From assembly GCF_030272615.1 (NCBI RefSeq), contig NC_081415.1, positions 372,043,809-372,107,808 of the forward strand: 64,000 bases of DNA, given 5' to 3'. The notes under the pieces were generated by a model. The model saw only the letters and a program-made list of their open reading frames with translations. It had not been told where the DNA came from and made no database searches. Shown piece after piece: positions 11,540-23,720 of the stretch. Position 1 is the first letter of the stretch, and the number at the start of each line of letters is the position of its first letter. The stretch comes from Cryptomeria japonica (taxonomy: Eukaryota; Streptophyta; Pinopsida; Cupressales; Cupressaceae). A program made the position numbers and the translations under genes.

Positions 11540-14500
11540 AGATACAGATTTAAGAAGAATAAAGACAAATTTTGTTACATTGCTAATGAAGGTGTGACTG
11601 ATGATTCTGATGAAGATCCGACAGACAATGGATGGGTTTTTGTTGCTATAACAGAAGATCAACTGACACCTACTGCTTAACCGGTAGTACAGGCCCTGGC
11701 AGCTAAAGTTGAAGTAAAGGATGAATGGATCATTGATTCAGGATGCTCACATCATATGACAGGAGACAAAGGTAAATTCTTGAACTTTCAAGAATACAAT
11801 GGAGGCTTAGTGAGATATGGAGATGACAAAGCTTATTCAATCAAAGGTAAGGGTACAATATCTCTTGATGGTAAGCATAACACTGACAATGTCTACTATG
11901 TTGAAGGATTAAAGCATAATCTTTTGAGTGTTGGTCAATTAGTTGAGAAAGGATTTCAGTTACAATTTAAAAATAAAAAATGCAAAATCATGAATAGAAC
12001 TGGTTTGGAAATTGCAACCGGTAATCAGACTATAGGTAATATCTTTCATTTGAATAACAATGAAAAGTTATGCTTAATTTCACATATAGATGAAATTTGG
12101 TTATGGCATAAGAGACTCTGTCATGTAAATTTTGATTGCATGGTAAAGATCAGTACTACTAAGGTAGTTAGAGATTTACCTAAAATTGTCAAACCTCAGA
12201 ATACAATATGTAAGGAATGTCAATTTGGAAAACAAGTTAGAGCTAGTTTCAAAAGTATTCCAAAAAAATCAAATAATGCTCTTGATTTGATTCACACTGA
12301 TTTATGTGGTCCAGCTAGAACTAAAAACTTACAAGGTGATAGATATTTCATGCTAATCATTGATGACTATTTTATAATGTGTTGGGTTACTTTTCTCAGA
12401 GAAAAATCAGAAGCACTTGGAAAGTTCAAATTGTTCAAAGCAATGGTAGAAAATGAAACCGGTAAAAAAATCAAATGTTTAAGATCAGATCGAGGAGGTG
12501 AATTTACATCTAAGGAATTTAATACATTCTATGAAGTGAATGGAATCAGAAGATAGCTATTAGCACCTCGGACACCACAGTAGAATGGAGTTGTTGAAAG
12601 GAAAAACATAACTATCTTGGATGCAGCAAGAAGTATGTTATTAGAAGCAAACCTACCACATGTATATTGGAGAGAAGCAGTCAATACAATGGTCTATACA
12701 TTTAACAAAGTTCACATCAAAGGTAAAACTGGTAAGACCCCTCATGAACTATGGTTTGGTAATACTCCTACTCTTAAGTATTTCAGAATTTTTGGAAGTA
12801 AATGTTATATCAAAAGAGATGAGTATATTGGCAAATTTGATCCTAGAAGCGATGAAGGAATAGTTCTTGGTTATTCATCTAAGAGCAAAGCATATAGATG
12901 TTTTAACAAGAGATTGCAAAAAATTGTTGAAAGTACAAATGTAAAGATTGATGAACAATTCAGAGGAACTTCAAGGTATATAGACTCTAAACCGGCAACA
13001 TAAATTTTGACAAATGAACCTACTCTAAATCCACCAGTATAGAATGAAGATCCAGATACCTTGGTATCATCTGAGGATTCCACAGTAATTGAGGAACAAC
13101 AACAAACCAAGACACCCCGGTATGTAAGACTGAATCATTCTAAAGATCAGATAATTGGAAACAAGTTTAAAGGAGTTATGACAAGAGGAAGATTGGAAAA
13201 TGAAGAGGTATGTCTTATTTCTCAAATTGAACCATCATATATTAATGAGGCATGTGAAGATAAATTTTGGATTAAAGCTATGGAAGAAGAATTAGAACAA
13301 ATTGAGAAAAACAACACTTGGACATTATTTCTCCGGCCTAAAGATAAAAATGTAATTGGAACCAAATGGGTATTTAGAAACAAACTTAATGAAGATGGTA
13401 AGGTTGTCAGAAATAAAGCAAGACTAGTGTGTAAGGGGTATTCTCAGAAGGAAGGAGTTGATCACAATGAAACCTTTGCACCAGTAGCTAGAATTGAGGC
13501 AGTCAGATTATTTTTGGCTTTTGCAGCACACAAGAACTACAAAGTTTATCAAATGGATATTAAATGTGCATTTTTGAATGGAGATCTCGAAGAGGAAGTA
13601 TATATTGAAAAACCTGATAGATTTTCTTTGACAAATGACAATGATATGGTTTGTAGGTTAAGAAAAGCTCTATATGGACTAAAACAAGCTCCAAGAGCTT
13701 GGTATGCAATATTGGATAAGTATCTTTTAAAGATTGGTTTTACTAAAGGAAATGCAGACAACAATTTATATTATAAAGTAACTAATGAGGACATCCTGAT
13801 TATAGAAGTATTTGTTGATGATATAATCTTTGGAGGAGAAGATGGATTATGTAAGGAATTTTCTATTAAAATGCAACAAGAATTTGAAATGTCTATGATT
13901 GGAGAAATAAAATTCTTTTTAGGATTGCAAATTTCACAAACTGATAAAGGTATATTGTTGAGTCAATCCAAATACTTAAAAGAGTTACTAAAGAAATTTG
14001 GGCTAGAGAACTCTAAACCGGTAAGCACACCTATGACAACAAATGACAAATTATCACAAAGGGATGAATCTAAACCTATTAATTCAACTAGATACAAATC
14101 TATGATAGGAGGTTTACTGTATTTGACACAAACCGGACTTGATATTATGAATGCAGTATGTATTGTTTCAAGATTTCAAAGTAATCCTAGAGAAAATCAT
14201 GAATCAACAGTAAAAAGGATTTTTCGGTACTTACAAGGCACTATAAATCTTGGATTATGGTATCCTAGAGATGAAAACTTTGAATTATGTGCATACACAG
14301 ATGCAAATTGGGCAGGAGATGTGGATGATAGAAAAAGCACCACCGACGGAGCATTCTTTCTTGGAAACAAACTAGTTTCTTGGTTGAGTAAGAAACAAAG
14401 TTGTACATCTTTATCAATAGCAGAATCAGAATATGTTGCAGCAACAACTAACTGTACATAGGTACTATGGCTTAAGAAAATGTTGAAAGACATAAAGGTA

Positions 14501-14764
14501 AAATGCAAGGAACCTATTACTATCTATTGTAATAACACTGCAACAATTGATATATCTAAGAATCCGGTATTACATTCTAAAACCAAACATGTTTCTATCA
14601 AATTGAATTTTCTAAAGGAAAATGTTGAAGCAAAGGAGATAAAACTGGTTTATGTGAATACTAAAGAGCAGATTGCAGATATTTTCACTAGACCTTTGCC
14701 TAAGGAGACTTTTGAATATCTCAGAGATCAGCTTGGAGTCATACCACCACCGGTAGAGACTTAG
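11540..14764 (+). pseudogene. copia pol: protease, integrase, reverse transcriptase, RNase H
   Basis: One frame, broken only by nonsense codons at 11678, 12554, 12581, 13001, 13040 and 14459, ends at 14762-14764. Protease DSG sits at 11735-11743 (WIIDSGCSHHMTG). The integrase HHCC region is HKRLCHVN...CKEC near 12105-12220. The catalytic triad is intact: D (HTDLCGP, 12299), D (SDRGGEF, 12488), E (NGVVERKN, 12596). Reverse transcriptase starts near 13320 ([16 protein letters not shown]). Its active site reads FVDD (13811-13822), a tolerated copia variant. RNase H runs from YTDANWAGD to HSKTKHVSIK and IADIFTRPL. The broken APRTPQ*NG motif shows CAG to TAG decay directly. The element is incapable of making full Pol. 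Confidence 0.93.
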
Positions 14765-15176
14765 ATAGTAGATGATTGTCATCAATCGACAGAATTAACA
14801 GAGAAATCTTTTATTTTGGTCTTTGATGGGAAACTACTTCTCAGAGGGAGTAGTTGGTATACTGAATTGATTGGTATTTTGTATATGAACTTGGTTTTAT
14901 TGTAACTTTGGCATTTGATGTCAAAGGGGGAGAGATATCTATGGAAAAACACATTATCTTTTGGGGAGAGATTGGTATGAAAATCTTTGAAAAACACACA
15001 TGTTGCTCCCAGGGGGAGAGATTGTTGTTTAGGAGAGATTATTACTCTCTGTATCTATATTTTGATTTTTGGTTATAATCTTTTTGGAGATTGTTGGTTT
15101 TTGTATTTGGCATTTCTATTTTGGCACTTTGATGGTTTTTCCATCTTGTGTTGCCATCAATGCCAAAGGGGGAGAT
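14765..15176 (+). other. copia 3' untranslated region with repeated polypurine tracts
   Basis: Four PPT-like runs occur: CAAAGGGGGAGAGAT (about 14922), TTTTGGGGAGAGATT (about 14960), CAGGGGGAGAGATTG (about 15010) and the functional AAAGGGGGAGAT abutting the 3' LTR (15165-15176). Phrases such as TTTGGCATTTGATG and TGCCATCAATGCCAAAG are partly repeated between them. Confidence 0.7.
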
Positions 15177-16233
15177 TGTTGGTATTTTGGTATGGTTTTG
15201 TCATTGATGTCAACACCTACTAAAATCTTATCAACTCTGACTTTGGAGATCCAGCAGCATTCACCTGCAAGCAAGTAACTATTGCACAGTTACTAGTATT
15301 TGGTACACCGACAAGATATAATGATCACCGGCACTTGGAATGGCATGGAAGACACATGGTTATGTCGAAGACATCATTTGGACATCTTGTCCTAAATTTT
15401 TGTTCATTGGTATATTCATAGTTGCATATTTGTTGTTATCGATAAATAGGTCTAGGGTTACACTGGCAGGTTTATCTTTTCCAGATCAACATGGCACACT
15501 ATGGAGATGATTAATTATTGTTGTAAATGCATTAAGCCGACATGTTCAATCGGTTATTGCATCAGATATTATATTGTTTGTAAAATGTTTTTATTGTAAT
15601 ATCTTGTAGAGCCGACCTACTAAAATTGGTCTTAGGTTATGATATAAATGTAAGATCTTATTTGTAAGATCAAGTGTGGAATGCGAAAAAGGATTGTGTG
15701 AAGGTATATGCGAGATTAAGAAGAGTATACATATAGACATCATTTGAAGGTGAAGCTAGGTTTTTGTGAAAGCATATCAACATTACACCGGTATCGAATC
15801 CAACATATGAAGATGCTATTTTGTGCAGTACATTCTTATTGGATTTAACCATCCAACAGTAGTCAGTGTGACTCCCATTTTGTGATTGAGCAATGAGCTC
15901 TAGGCTGTTGGCCTTTCTACATGTGCAGACCCCATTTATGTACACTTACTATCTGTAGTAGTATCATCTGATTGTGGGTAAGGTTTCCCAATGTGGTTTT
16001 CCCCCTTATAGGGTTTCCACATACACATATTGGTGTTATGTGTTGTGGATAACTTTGTGTTTATGTTTCATGTAATAATCCTTACCGGTATAGCAATTAA
16101 CTGTTAAAACTGTCTACCAGCATATTAACTGGTTGACTGGTATTAAGCATTAAATTGGTTAAGTTGTTTTTGGTTTAAATTTATTTGACAACTGATTCAC
16201 CCCCCCCCTCTCAGTTGTCTCTGGGACCTAACA
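15177..16233 (+). repeat. 3' LTR of the copia element
   Basis: Direct repeat of 9497-10551, TGTTGG...CCTAACA, starting right after the polypurine tract and ending at the right target duplicate (GTCAA, 16234-16238). Confidence 0.95.
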
Positions 16234-18525
16234 GTCAACTGTAGTTTCAAGGTGTGCAAACCCTGAGGATTTCTTCAATGGCATGTTTAGAAAGAGGGCA
16301 GTATGTAAAAGTAAGCCTCACCAATTTCAATTTCCTGAAGATTTAATTAGAAATGAATTCAGCTTAGATGAGTAGGAATTAAGAAAGGAGAAGTGGGTTG
16401 CATACAAAAGAGGACTTGATTTTATTCATCAATTTGATTCTAGCTATGACCCTCTTTCTAGTTTTACCCCTTTTGAAGAGAAGGTTAAATTCTTAATTCT
16501 TTATTTTGAAGACCTAACGCAAACCCTGAAAGAAAAAAGGGAGGCTATAATGCAAAATGATCCTGATAGGGCTAAATTGGTCTTAGCTAAGCCTGCCTTT
16601 GCTAAGGCTATCCCACCTTGTAATTATATGATGCATAAAAAATCTAAATATACTGTGATGATGCCAGTGACAAGTGATCCTTCCACTTCAAGAGGAAAAA
16701 GGGCCATTGAAGATGTCATTGATATTCAAGATTCCCCTAAAAGGCAAAGAGTAGGGAAGGAAGTTGAAACTGATGAGCCTCAATACTCTCCATCTCAATC
16801 CCCTATTCACATAGGAGATGAGCAAGCAGTGGCCGAACAATTTCTACAGTTAGGGAGTCTTGGTGAAATTGCATACACCTATGATGAGACCCAAGAGGGA
16901 ATGCCGGAAGAGCCACCTAGTGCTGAAATGAATATAACTGATGGTGAGCTAAAGGGAAAGGAATTAGACCTCACTATCAAACAAGCTAGTGAAGAGTTTC
17001 TAGCTAACACCAATTTTATCACAACAGGGGCTTTCACGCAATTTGTATGGAAACAGAACATTGAACAATTCAAGGCTAGATGTGAAAAGAGAATGAGTGA
17101 GTAGCCTCACAAAGATACAAATTCAGTGGAAGAAGAGGTTAAACAAGAAATGATGGTTGAATTCAAAGCTATCACTCCTGAAGCTGGAAGAGAGATGGTG
17201 TCAAAGGCTGGTGTTCTAATCCTCCCTAAATGGGATATAGTAGATGCATTGGTTCTTGAAGAAGTTAGAAAAGAAACTAAGCCAATGAAGGGAGTGACAT
17301 TTAGCAAAGATAATGCTTCTCTGGTCATGTGGTCCCTCAAGAGGGATGAAAGTAGAAGAAGGAAAGATACCTCAGGATCTAATCTTCTAGGAGGTATGAT
17401 AGTACAAAGAGTCCAGGATACAGGGGTGGTAGAAGCTTCCAGTACAGTCTTAGAAACTGCAAAGTTTAATGTGGCAGTAGCAGAGAAAGAAGCAAAGGAA
17501 AAAGCTGATCTCCAAGTCAAGTTGGAGACAATTTTAAAGGCTTATAATGAAGCCAAAAAGGAGGTAGCCAACAGGGATACTATTATTGCTAGACTTCAGA
17601 ATCAGTAGGACAACACCAAGGAGGTGAGTCCTCTACCCTGGCAATCTCTTCTTCTCCAGCAAGACCTCCACCTACTAGTCCTATTATAGAATTCCCCCCT
17701 TCTCCTATGCCTTCTGGTTTTCAACCAGCTGAGACTTTTCAACATGAGTTGGAAAAAATGAAACAGGCTCAAGCCTTATTTGCAAGTAAGTATGAAGAGA
17801 AGGTAAAGGCCACCATTTTGAGTTTTGCTGATATAGTAGAGGCCCCCACTTTGCACACTAATATGAAAAGAATTTTAGACACTTTGTGTGAGTTAAATGA
17901 GGACAAGGCTATTTTAGAGCCTATTTTGAATAAGTGGATGCCAAGAGAAGTGGATTTAGAAGTTATGTGTGCATCCTATGATGAAGCAGGATCTGATGTT
18001 ACTATCAAATCCACATGTGAGTTGGCAAAAGGTTTGACCAAGTTAGCAGAAGGAAGAGCCAATGTAGAGAGGAAAGCTAACTTGTACAGGAAAGAATATA
18101 TTGAGCATAAATTTGAATTATTTCCTGGGGGTTTTGTCAGCCAAAATCAGTTGAAGGACAAACAGGTATGGCTTGATGAGCTTGGAGCTAATTTGTCTTT
18201 GAGGGTAAATGAAATTGTTAACAAAGATGACACCACTCTATTTGTTAAAACAATTGAGGAGATAGAAAAGATAAAATCACATTACAGTTTTTTGGAATCA
18301 GAGGTGAGGAAAATAAGAAACTCTTGGAAAAGGTTACTTAAGTTAGAGAAAAAGATTGTTGGCTACTCATGGCCTACTGATGATGTGTTCCAAGAGTGGA
18401 CCAAAAGGTATGCGGTGCAAGAGGAAGATGTTCCAGAATAGTTGGAAGATGCTCCAGGATAGTTAGAAGATGTTGCAGAAGAGTTACCAACTGAAAAGGC
18501 CATTGAGACAGAAAAAGACTTGTAA
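16234..18525 (+). pseudogene. Unknown coiled-coil protein family, copy B, 3' part
   Basis: Continuation of copy B beyond the copia insertion. TVVSRCANPEDFFNGMFRK is in frame with the left half once one target duplicate is removed. Stops lie at 16373, 17102 and 17606 in the first frame; a +1 change near 17608 then gives the frame ending at TAA 18523, with TAGs at 18439 and 18460. Segments: KPHQFQFPEDLIRNEF (compare KSYLPDDLIKN in copy A); a Ser/Pro-rich, nuclear-signal-like GKRAIEDV...PKRQRVGKE near 16690-16765; VSKAGVLILPKWD (compare LKEAGVLLYSGWD in copy A); long charged helices (17420-17600 and 17720-18420) likely to form coiled coils; and a short tail repeat QLED(V/A). Function unknown. 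Confidence 0.72.
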
Positions 18526-19627
18526 CTGCTTCTTGAAAGAAGCTATGGTTGTAACTAATTTTCCTTAGGGATGTCTGAAGCTTGCATGCATCCATAATGT
18601 TATAAATAGATACCAGGACAGAGGAAAAATAATCACAAGAATTTGTAAAGAAACTCTGCAGAAATTTATCTGTGTTTTTTCTAGTGTTTCACAGAAAACT
18701 ATCTAAGTTTTGTAAGATTTTCCAAATTGAATATAAATATACAGACCATTAACTTTGATCCTAAAATTTGTGTTGTCTTCTGGTATGCTTTCAAATATTT
18801 TACTGGTTTCATTTGGGTAATTTAGGGTTATTTCAATTGAACAGCAAAGAAAGACACTGGTCATCTATAAAATACAATTCATCAATTCACATTTCATTTT
18901 AAAGCAATAGGGGTAGCTGAGTAGGAAATATAGAGTAGACTATAAATAGTGTATATACATAAATTTCAAGCACAGAAATCAAATAATTTGTACAACAACA
19001 ATCTTGAACTCATCTGCTATATCTCCATCCTAGCAATTTATGCCATTCTGAGATGCATTAGGTTAGTCTCAGTCACTAGAACACAATTTGCAACATGCAT
19101 TAGGAGTTGTCCTCCTTACAAATAGTCCAACATTAAAAAGGTATTATCAAAGCTACAACCACAATTCAAAGAGGAAGCTTACAAAGATAGGACAAAGCTA
19201 GGTACAGTAATAAGTCAAGGCAAATTCATAGTTGAAACTCAGTCCAAAATAGTGAAGAAGTGCAACAAATGACATGAGAAGTCTAAAGAAGTATTATAGC
19301 AATCATGAGTCAAGGATTAATGAAGAGATTTTTTGCATCCATGATACAATCCTTAAAAGCATCCTTGACACAATCTCAAACACACTTTTTACCGTTCTCT
19401 TGGTGATTTTGCCCAATTGTGTATGTCTTGCTTATGTATGAAAATGGCATTTTGTAGCTTTGCACCGACCATGTATTTGAGATGTCTTTGATTTAGATAT
19501 GGAATGAGCTTAGTCGTAGAGTGAGACTAGGGAGTTGGACCATCTCAACCATGGTGCGCCTACATATGTATATAGTTTTGTGTATTCATTAAAGATTTTC
19601 ATTTAATTTTAATCAACTAAAGAGAAA
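18526..19627. other. Noncoding 3' flank of copy B
   Basis: AT-rich. TTATAAATAGATACC at about 18600 resembles a TATA box but has no gene behind it. A 37-base segment near 19548-19584 matches the flank of copy A at 5281-5317. No ORF of note. Confidence 0.45.
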
Positions 19628-19727
19628 TATTCATGACTTACAAGTAATAAAGAAACTTACAAGGATGAGGCATATTCATTACTTACAAGTAATAAAAAAA
19701 CTTACAAGGATGAGGCATATTCATAAC
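19628..19727. repeat. 45-base tandem repeat, about 2.3 copies
   Basis: The unit GATGAGGCATATTCATTACT plus ACAAGTAATAAA and ACTTACAAG repeats at 19663-19707, with partial copies on both sides. The right partial copy ends in CTTTTGTAGTGG, which resembles a CACTA-type terminus (CACTACAAAAG on minus). A partner terminus was not found. Confidence 0.7.
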
Positions 19728-19739
19728 TTTTGTAGTGGT

Positions 19740-20265
19740 ACCTTGGATATCAACACCAGAAGCAACTCATATTGTTCATGTACAGACAAGACAATATGGG
19801 AGTTCATTATACCCAGAAACTTGTGGTGTTGTTGTTCATGTTGGCTCCACTTGCACCCTGCAATTAAGATTCAATATACATTATTCAATAAGATTAATTG
19901 TGCAACATAATGAAATATTGAAAAGTGTGTTACCTTGTTGAGCTTCGCTTAGTTTCAAGAATAGTTTAATATTCTCTACTTAACAGGGCCAACCACATGA
20001 AGGTGGAAGCTCATTTGCGCCCCCCCCCCCCCCTTAACATCACTCTAAATTCCCTGTTAAAATCTTATAACATTCATTCATTAATTCTTTCTACCATTAA
20101 TAAAATATAGCATTCATTCATTAACACATAACATTGATTAACATTAATTAACATGCAACATTCATCAATATTAATTAACACATATCATGCATAACCATTA
20201 ATTAGCACATAATTACATTCACTAACACATAAAAATCAGTCATTATCAAATAAGTTACATTACAA
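19740..20265. other. AT-rich region with poly-C run and ATTAACACATA repeats
   Basis: A run of about 15 C lies near 20019-20033. From 20080 to 20240 the words CATTCATTAA, ATTAACACATA and ATTAGCACATAA recur at least six times. This could be the subterminal repeat zone of the CACTA element on its 3' side. A small plus ORF at 19735-19941 has no recognisable homology. Confidence 0.4.
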
Positions 20266-23140
20266 TCATTTCTTTCTTTGTTTTTTCTTTGAAGCTATGG
20301 AAAGACTAAGTGGAACATCGGTTTCTTCATCATTTCCCCCCTCTGCAGATGTTCCGCCAACTGCTCGTGATCTCAATGTATGCCTAGTCCTATACTAAGG
20401 ACGAGGACACTGAAGCAAAGGGGGGTCCTCTGCAATAACAAAGAAATGGGTTAAATTAAAAAAAAAAAAATTATTGTTACAAGTATTTCATTAATTTAGA
20501 GAACATAATTGTTGTGCTCTTTACCTGATGGGGCCACATCATTTTGTGTAGCCTCAACCTCAACATGTTGAACACCCTCTAGATCTGTTGGAGTTGAAAT
20601 ACTAAAGGTTACATTAATGCTGAACACCAATTGTAATTATATTTGTTTAAAGCAATAACAGTGGTCCTCTTTACTTGAGTGGGGAACATCATGTTCTTGA
20701 GGTTGTGTACCCAGATCATGATCCACTTGCTCACCACCGACTACATGCTCTAAAATATTAACAAAAAAGGTTACCTTAATTACTACTCTAATTACAAATT
20801 AAGATGTTTAATTGTATTAATAGATAAATAAATAAATTTGAATAGCAAATGAATACCTCCACTACTGGGATGCACATCTGGACCTTCATGTGCAAGTGGT
20901 GTTTCACAATTAGCAGGCTGCATTCCAATGACATGCACATTGTTATCATTGCTTGCTTATTTAAAACAAACATAGTCACTTAATGTTGGAACTCAACATC
21001 AATTATATTATTGGTAAAGTATTCAATTTGAAACAACTTCCATTTACCATATTTACCTGTGTGACGGATGCACTCGAATGTTGTGTATGCCCACTCAATT
21101 CTCGTAGCCAATCAGCCATGACTGAATAGCCTTGCTGGTAGGCAATTCTCTTGTCATCTTCTATGGGCGCTCTATTGAATTCAGAGCCCTGCATTTTTGC
21201 TTGGTACCGTGAATTTTTCTTGCATTGTTTGATAAAAAAAAACATTTGCAGTTTATTAATATTTTGATGCAATATTTCGTTTACATGAGATACTTACAAT
21301 TCGTGCAACAAGTTTCATGTAACCACCAGAGCCGAGTTTGTGTTGCCCGTGCTCTTCTTGCCTTGCCTTGGTTGCCTTTGATGTGTCACTCAGTTTATAA
21401 AAAGATTGAAATATGTTAGATTATATAAATATAAAGAGTAATTAATTAGTACATAATTACATTCTGAATAGTATCATGTACCTTCTTTTGGCGTCTAGTG
21501 GTGTATTTCCTTTTTTCCTTTCAATTATCTGGAATCATGGGGGACGCTCGTACTTTAGGTTCCTCTCCAAATGGGTCATGTGTTGGTCCCTCACATACTT
21601 TAGATATGTGCCAGCTTTTTCAAGGAGCTCGGTTTTGTCAAAGATGTCATTTCCAAACCACTCAACCATTTGGTTTGTCAATTCATCTTTTAACCTTTTT
21701 TCTTGGTCATTCCACCTTTTAAAGCAAAAACAAACCTGTTAGATTCAGAAATGAATTGAAGCTACATTTATTACACTTCAAGAAATGGATCAAAGGTAAA
21801 CTATTCCAGCAATGATATGAAACCAAAAGTGGATAAGGGTTAGTTCACATATGATGTACCACCTTTTAGGTATGGTGGGCTCAAATATCTGCAATGCAAT
21901 GTCACTAAGATGTTTATAGAAAATATCATTGCCTGCAAAAAATTCAAGGGATCATTATTCCAAAATGAGTGAACATAAAGTAAATTACAATTAGAGTATA
22001 TATAATAATAATTTTAAAGTACCTGGAACCTTTTGTATCATCAAGGGAAGCATTTCTTCATCGCTCAGCACCAATGTGGTCTGCAACGTTCTCGTACTAG
22101 CAATGCGAGAAGATCCAGGAAATGATGGTATGTTATCAGTAGTAGTCGCCTCTGGCACATCCTCATGTGCATCTCCTCCTGCAAAAAATGAATCCACTAT
22201 GAAATGGCATTAGAATTCAAGAAAGAATGCTTGAAGGGAAATAAACACATGACAGAAGATAGAGCAAAAGAAGGATCTACCAACAGTGGGTGGGACAATA
22301 TGACATGCACTAGAGGATGTGTGCATGCTACGTGTTGTCGACATCATAGTTAGCAATACAGGTGAGGGTGACCTCTGATGAGGCAGCGACGACATTTGCA
22401 TAGTAACATTGACAACACCTAAAGAATAATACATTAAATATATGAAAAGTGCAAGAATTGTAAACAAGGATGAACCTTTATTTTAAAAATTGACAGTATC
22501 AAGTATGATGTGTTTTGGGTACTCAAAGTGATAAGCCAAGCAAGTGATAATACAAGAAAATCATCATCACCTGAAGATCCCACAACACCCTGATCATGGG
22601 AATGACTTTCATGAGGGCAGATAAATTGCTGTAAAAATAATGCGTACATATTTTAGTTAATGACTTAAAAGAGAATAAAATATAAACCATTATTGAACTT
22701 TTGTTATAATTAAAGCTTTCATTACTACTTACTTGCAAGTTTTCTATTGTCTTATACAATAATTCCACCCTCTGTCGTATATCATCAATGGTAGGAAGCA
22801 CGACTACCAAAGAAACAATCTCTTTTCTAATTTTTATGAGAGGAATTTTAAAGAATTTCACAAGGTCCGTGGGATCTTCAAGGTCATCATTGTTTAACCC
22901 TAACAATTCCACATCCATAGAAAGGTGCTCAGGTACTGCAACTCCCTTTCCCTTTCCCCGAACATCCGTCTGTGTCAAGAATATCATTAACAATTACAAA
23001 ATTAGTATAAATCACTAAAAAAAAGAACATAATAATGTAACAGTTTGCTTCTATCTAATTTTTACAATTACAATGAGGTTTACCTGCTTGGTAGAAGTGT
23101 CGCAAGCTACATCTCTGTCTATGATATGTGATAGATCCAT
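20266..23140 (-). pseudogene. CACTA second gene (Transposase_24-like), multi-exon
   Basis: Short minus-strand exons with GT-AG borders can be followed from the ATG at 23140 (MDLSHIIDRDVACDTSTKQ) to a TGA at 20266-20268 after a basic KKKQRKK tail. Main exons lie near 22978-22737 (LPTIDDIRQRVELLYKTIEN), 22431-22283, 22193-22020, 21930-21860, 21718-21483 (RWNDQEKRLKDEL...YLKYVRDQH), 21388-21297 (KLSDTSKATKARQEEHGQHK, GSGGYMKLVA) and 21210-21060 (IAYQQGYSVMADWLRELSG), then short Glu-rich exons. The S..A..AR...H..GSG pattern is characteristic of plant Transposase_24 proteins encoded by CACTA elements, thought to bind subterminal repeats. Stops occur inside the exon at 21718-21483 (ERPP followed by TGA) and in the last exon (CPRP followed by TAG). 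Exon limits are approximate. Confidence 0.65.
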
Positions 23141-23570
23141 GTCGGCCTGTGACAAAGAAAAATTATAAAAAACGTTTGCGAAATTACATAGTACACAACA
23201 TGAACAACATGAACTTTGTAGACAAAAAGAGTATTAAATAATAAAAAGATGTTGTCATCAAAATCATTGTAATTTTTTTAATTCCTTACCTTTACTTTAT
23301 GTAGACTATGCAGGATCCTCAACTAAATGGTTGACGATGTCTGTAATCAACGACCTGTTCCCACCAAGGGTGACAACATCACATAGGGACTATACCTGAA
23401 ATCAACACCATCAATTGAGCATCATAAGCATTACTACATTTGTAAGTTGATAAACAATAAATACTTATGTGTCATAAGCATCAGAAGCATCACATGATGT
23501 GTCATCATATATGTAATTGAGCATCACAATTAGCATCACATATCATGTGTCATCATAAACATGTAATCCA

Positions 23571-23688
23571 TCACATAGGTAATAAATAATCGCCAACAAC
23601 ATCATCATCATCACCATCACCATCACCATCACCATCACCATCACCATCACCATCACCATCACCATCACCATCACCATCACCATCATCG

Positions 23689-23720
<32 letters not shown>

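Larger units (their letters stand above)
9497..16233 (+). mobile_element. Ty1/copia LTR retrotransposon, complete but decayed
   Basis: It is bounded by 1055- and 1057-base LTRs that start TGTTGG and end CCTAACA. Flanks read GTCAT before and GTCAA after, a 5-base target duplication with one mismatch. Removing the element and one duplicate restores the frame of copy B (...YMLS|TVVSRC...). Internal order is PBS, gag, protease, integrase, reverse transcriptase, RNase H, PPT, the copia order. A rough eye count of LTR differences is about 60 in 1055, near 6 percent and mostly transitions, so this insertion is much older than E1 at 50-63 kb. No envelope-like ORF. Confidence 0.95.

Noticed and set aside
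18595-18612. TTATAAATAGATACC as a promoter
   Set aside because: Good TATA-like match but no coding sequence follows on plus for over 1 kb; probably the 3' flank of copy B.
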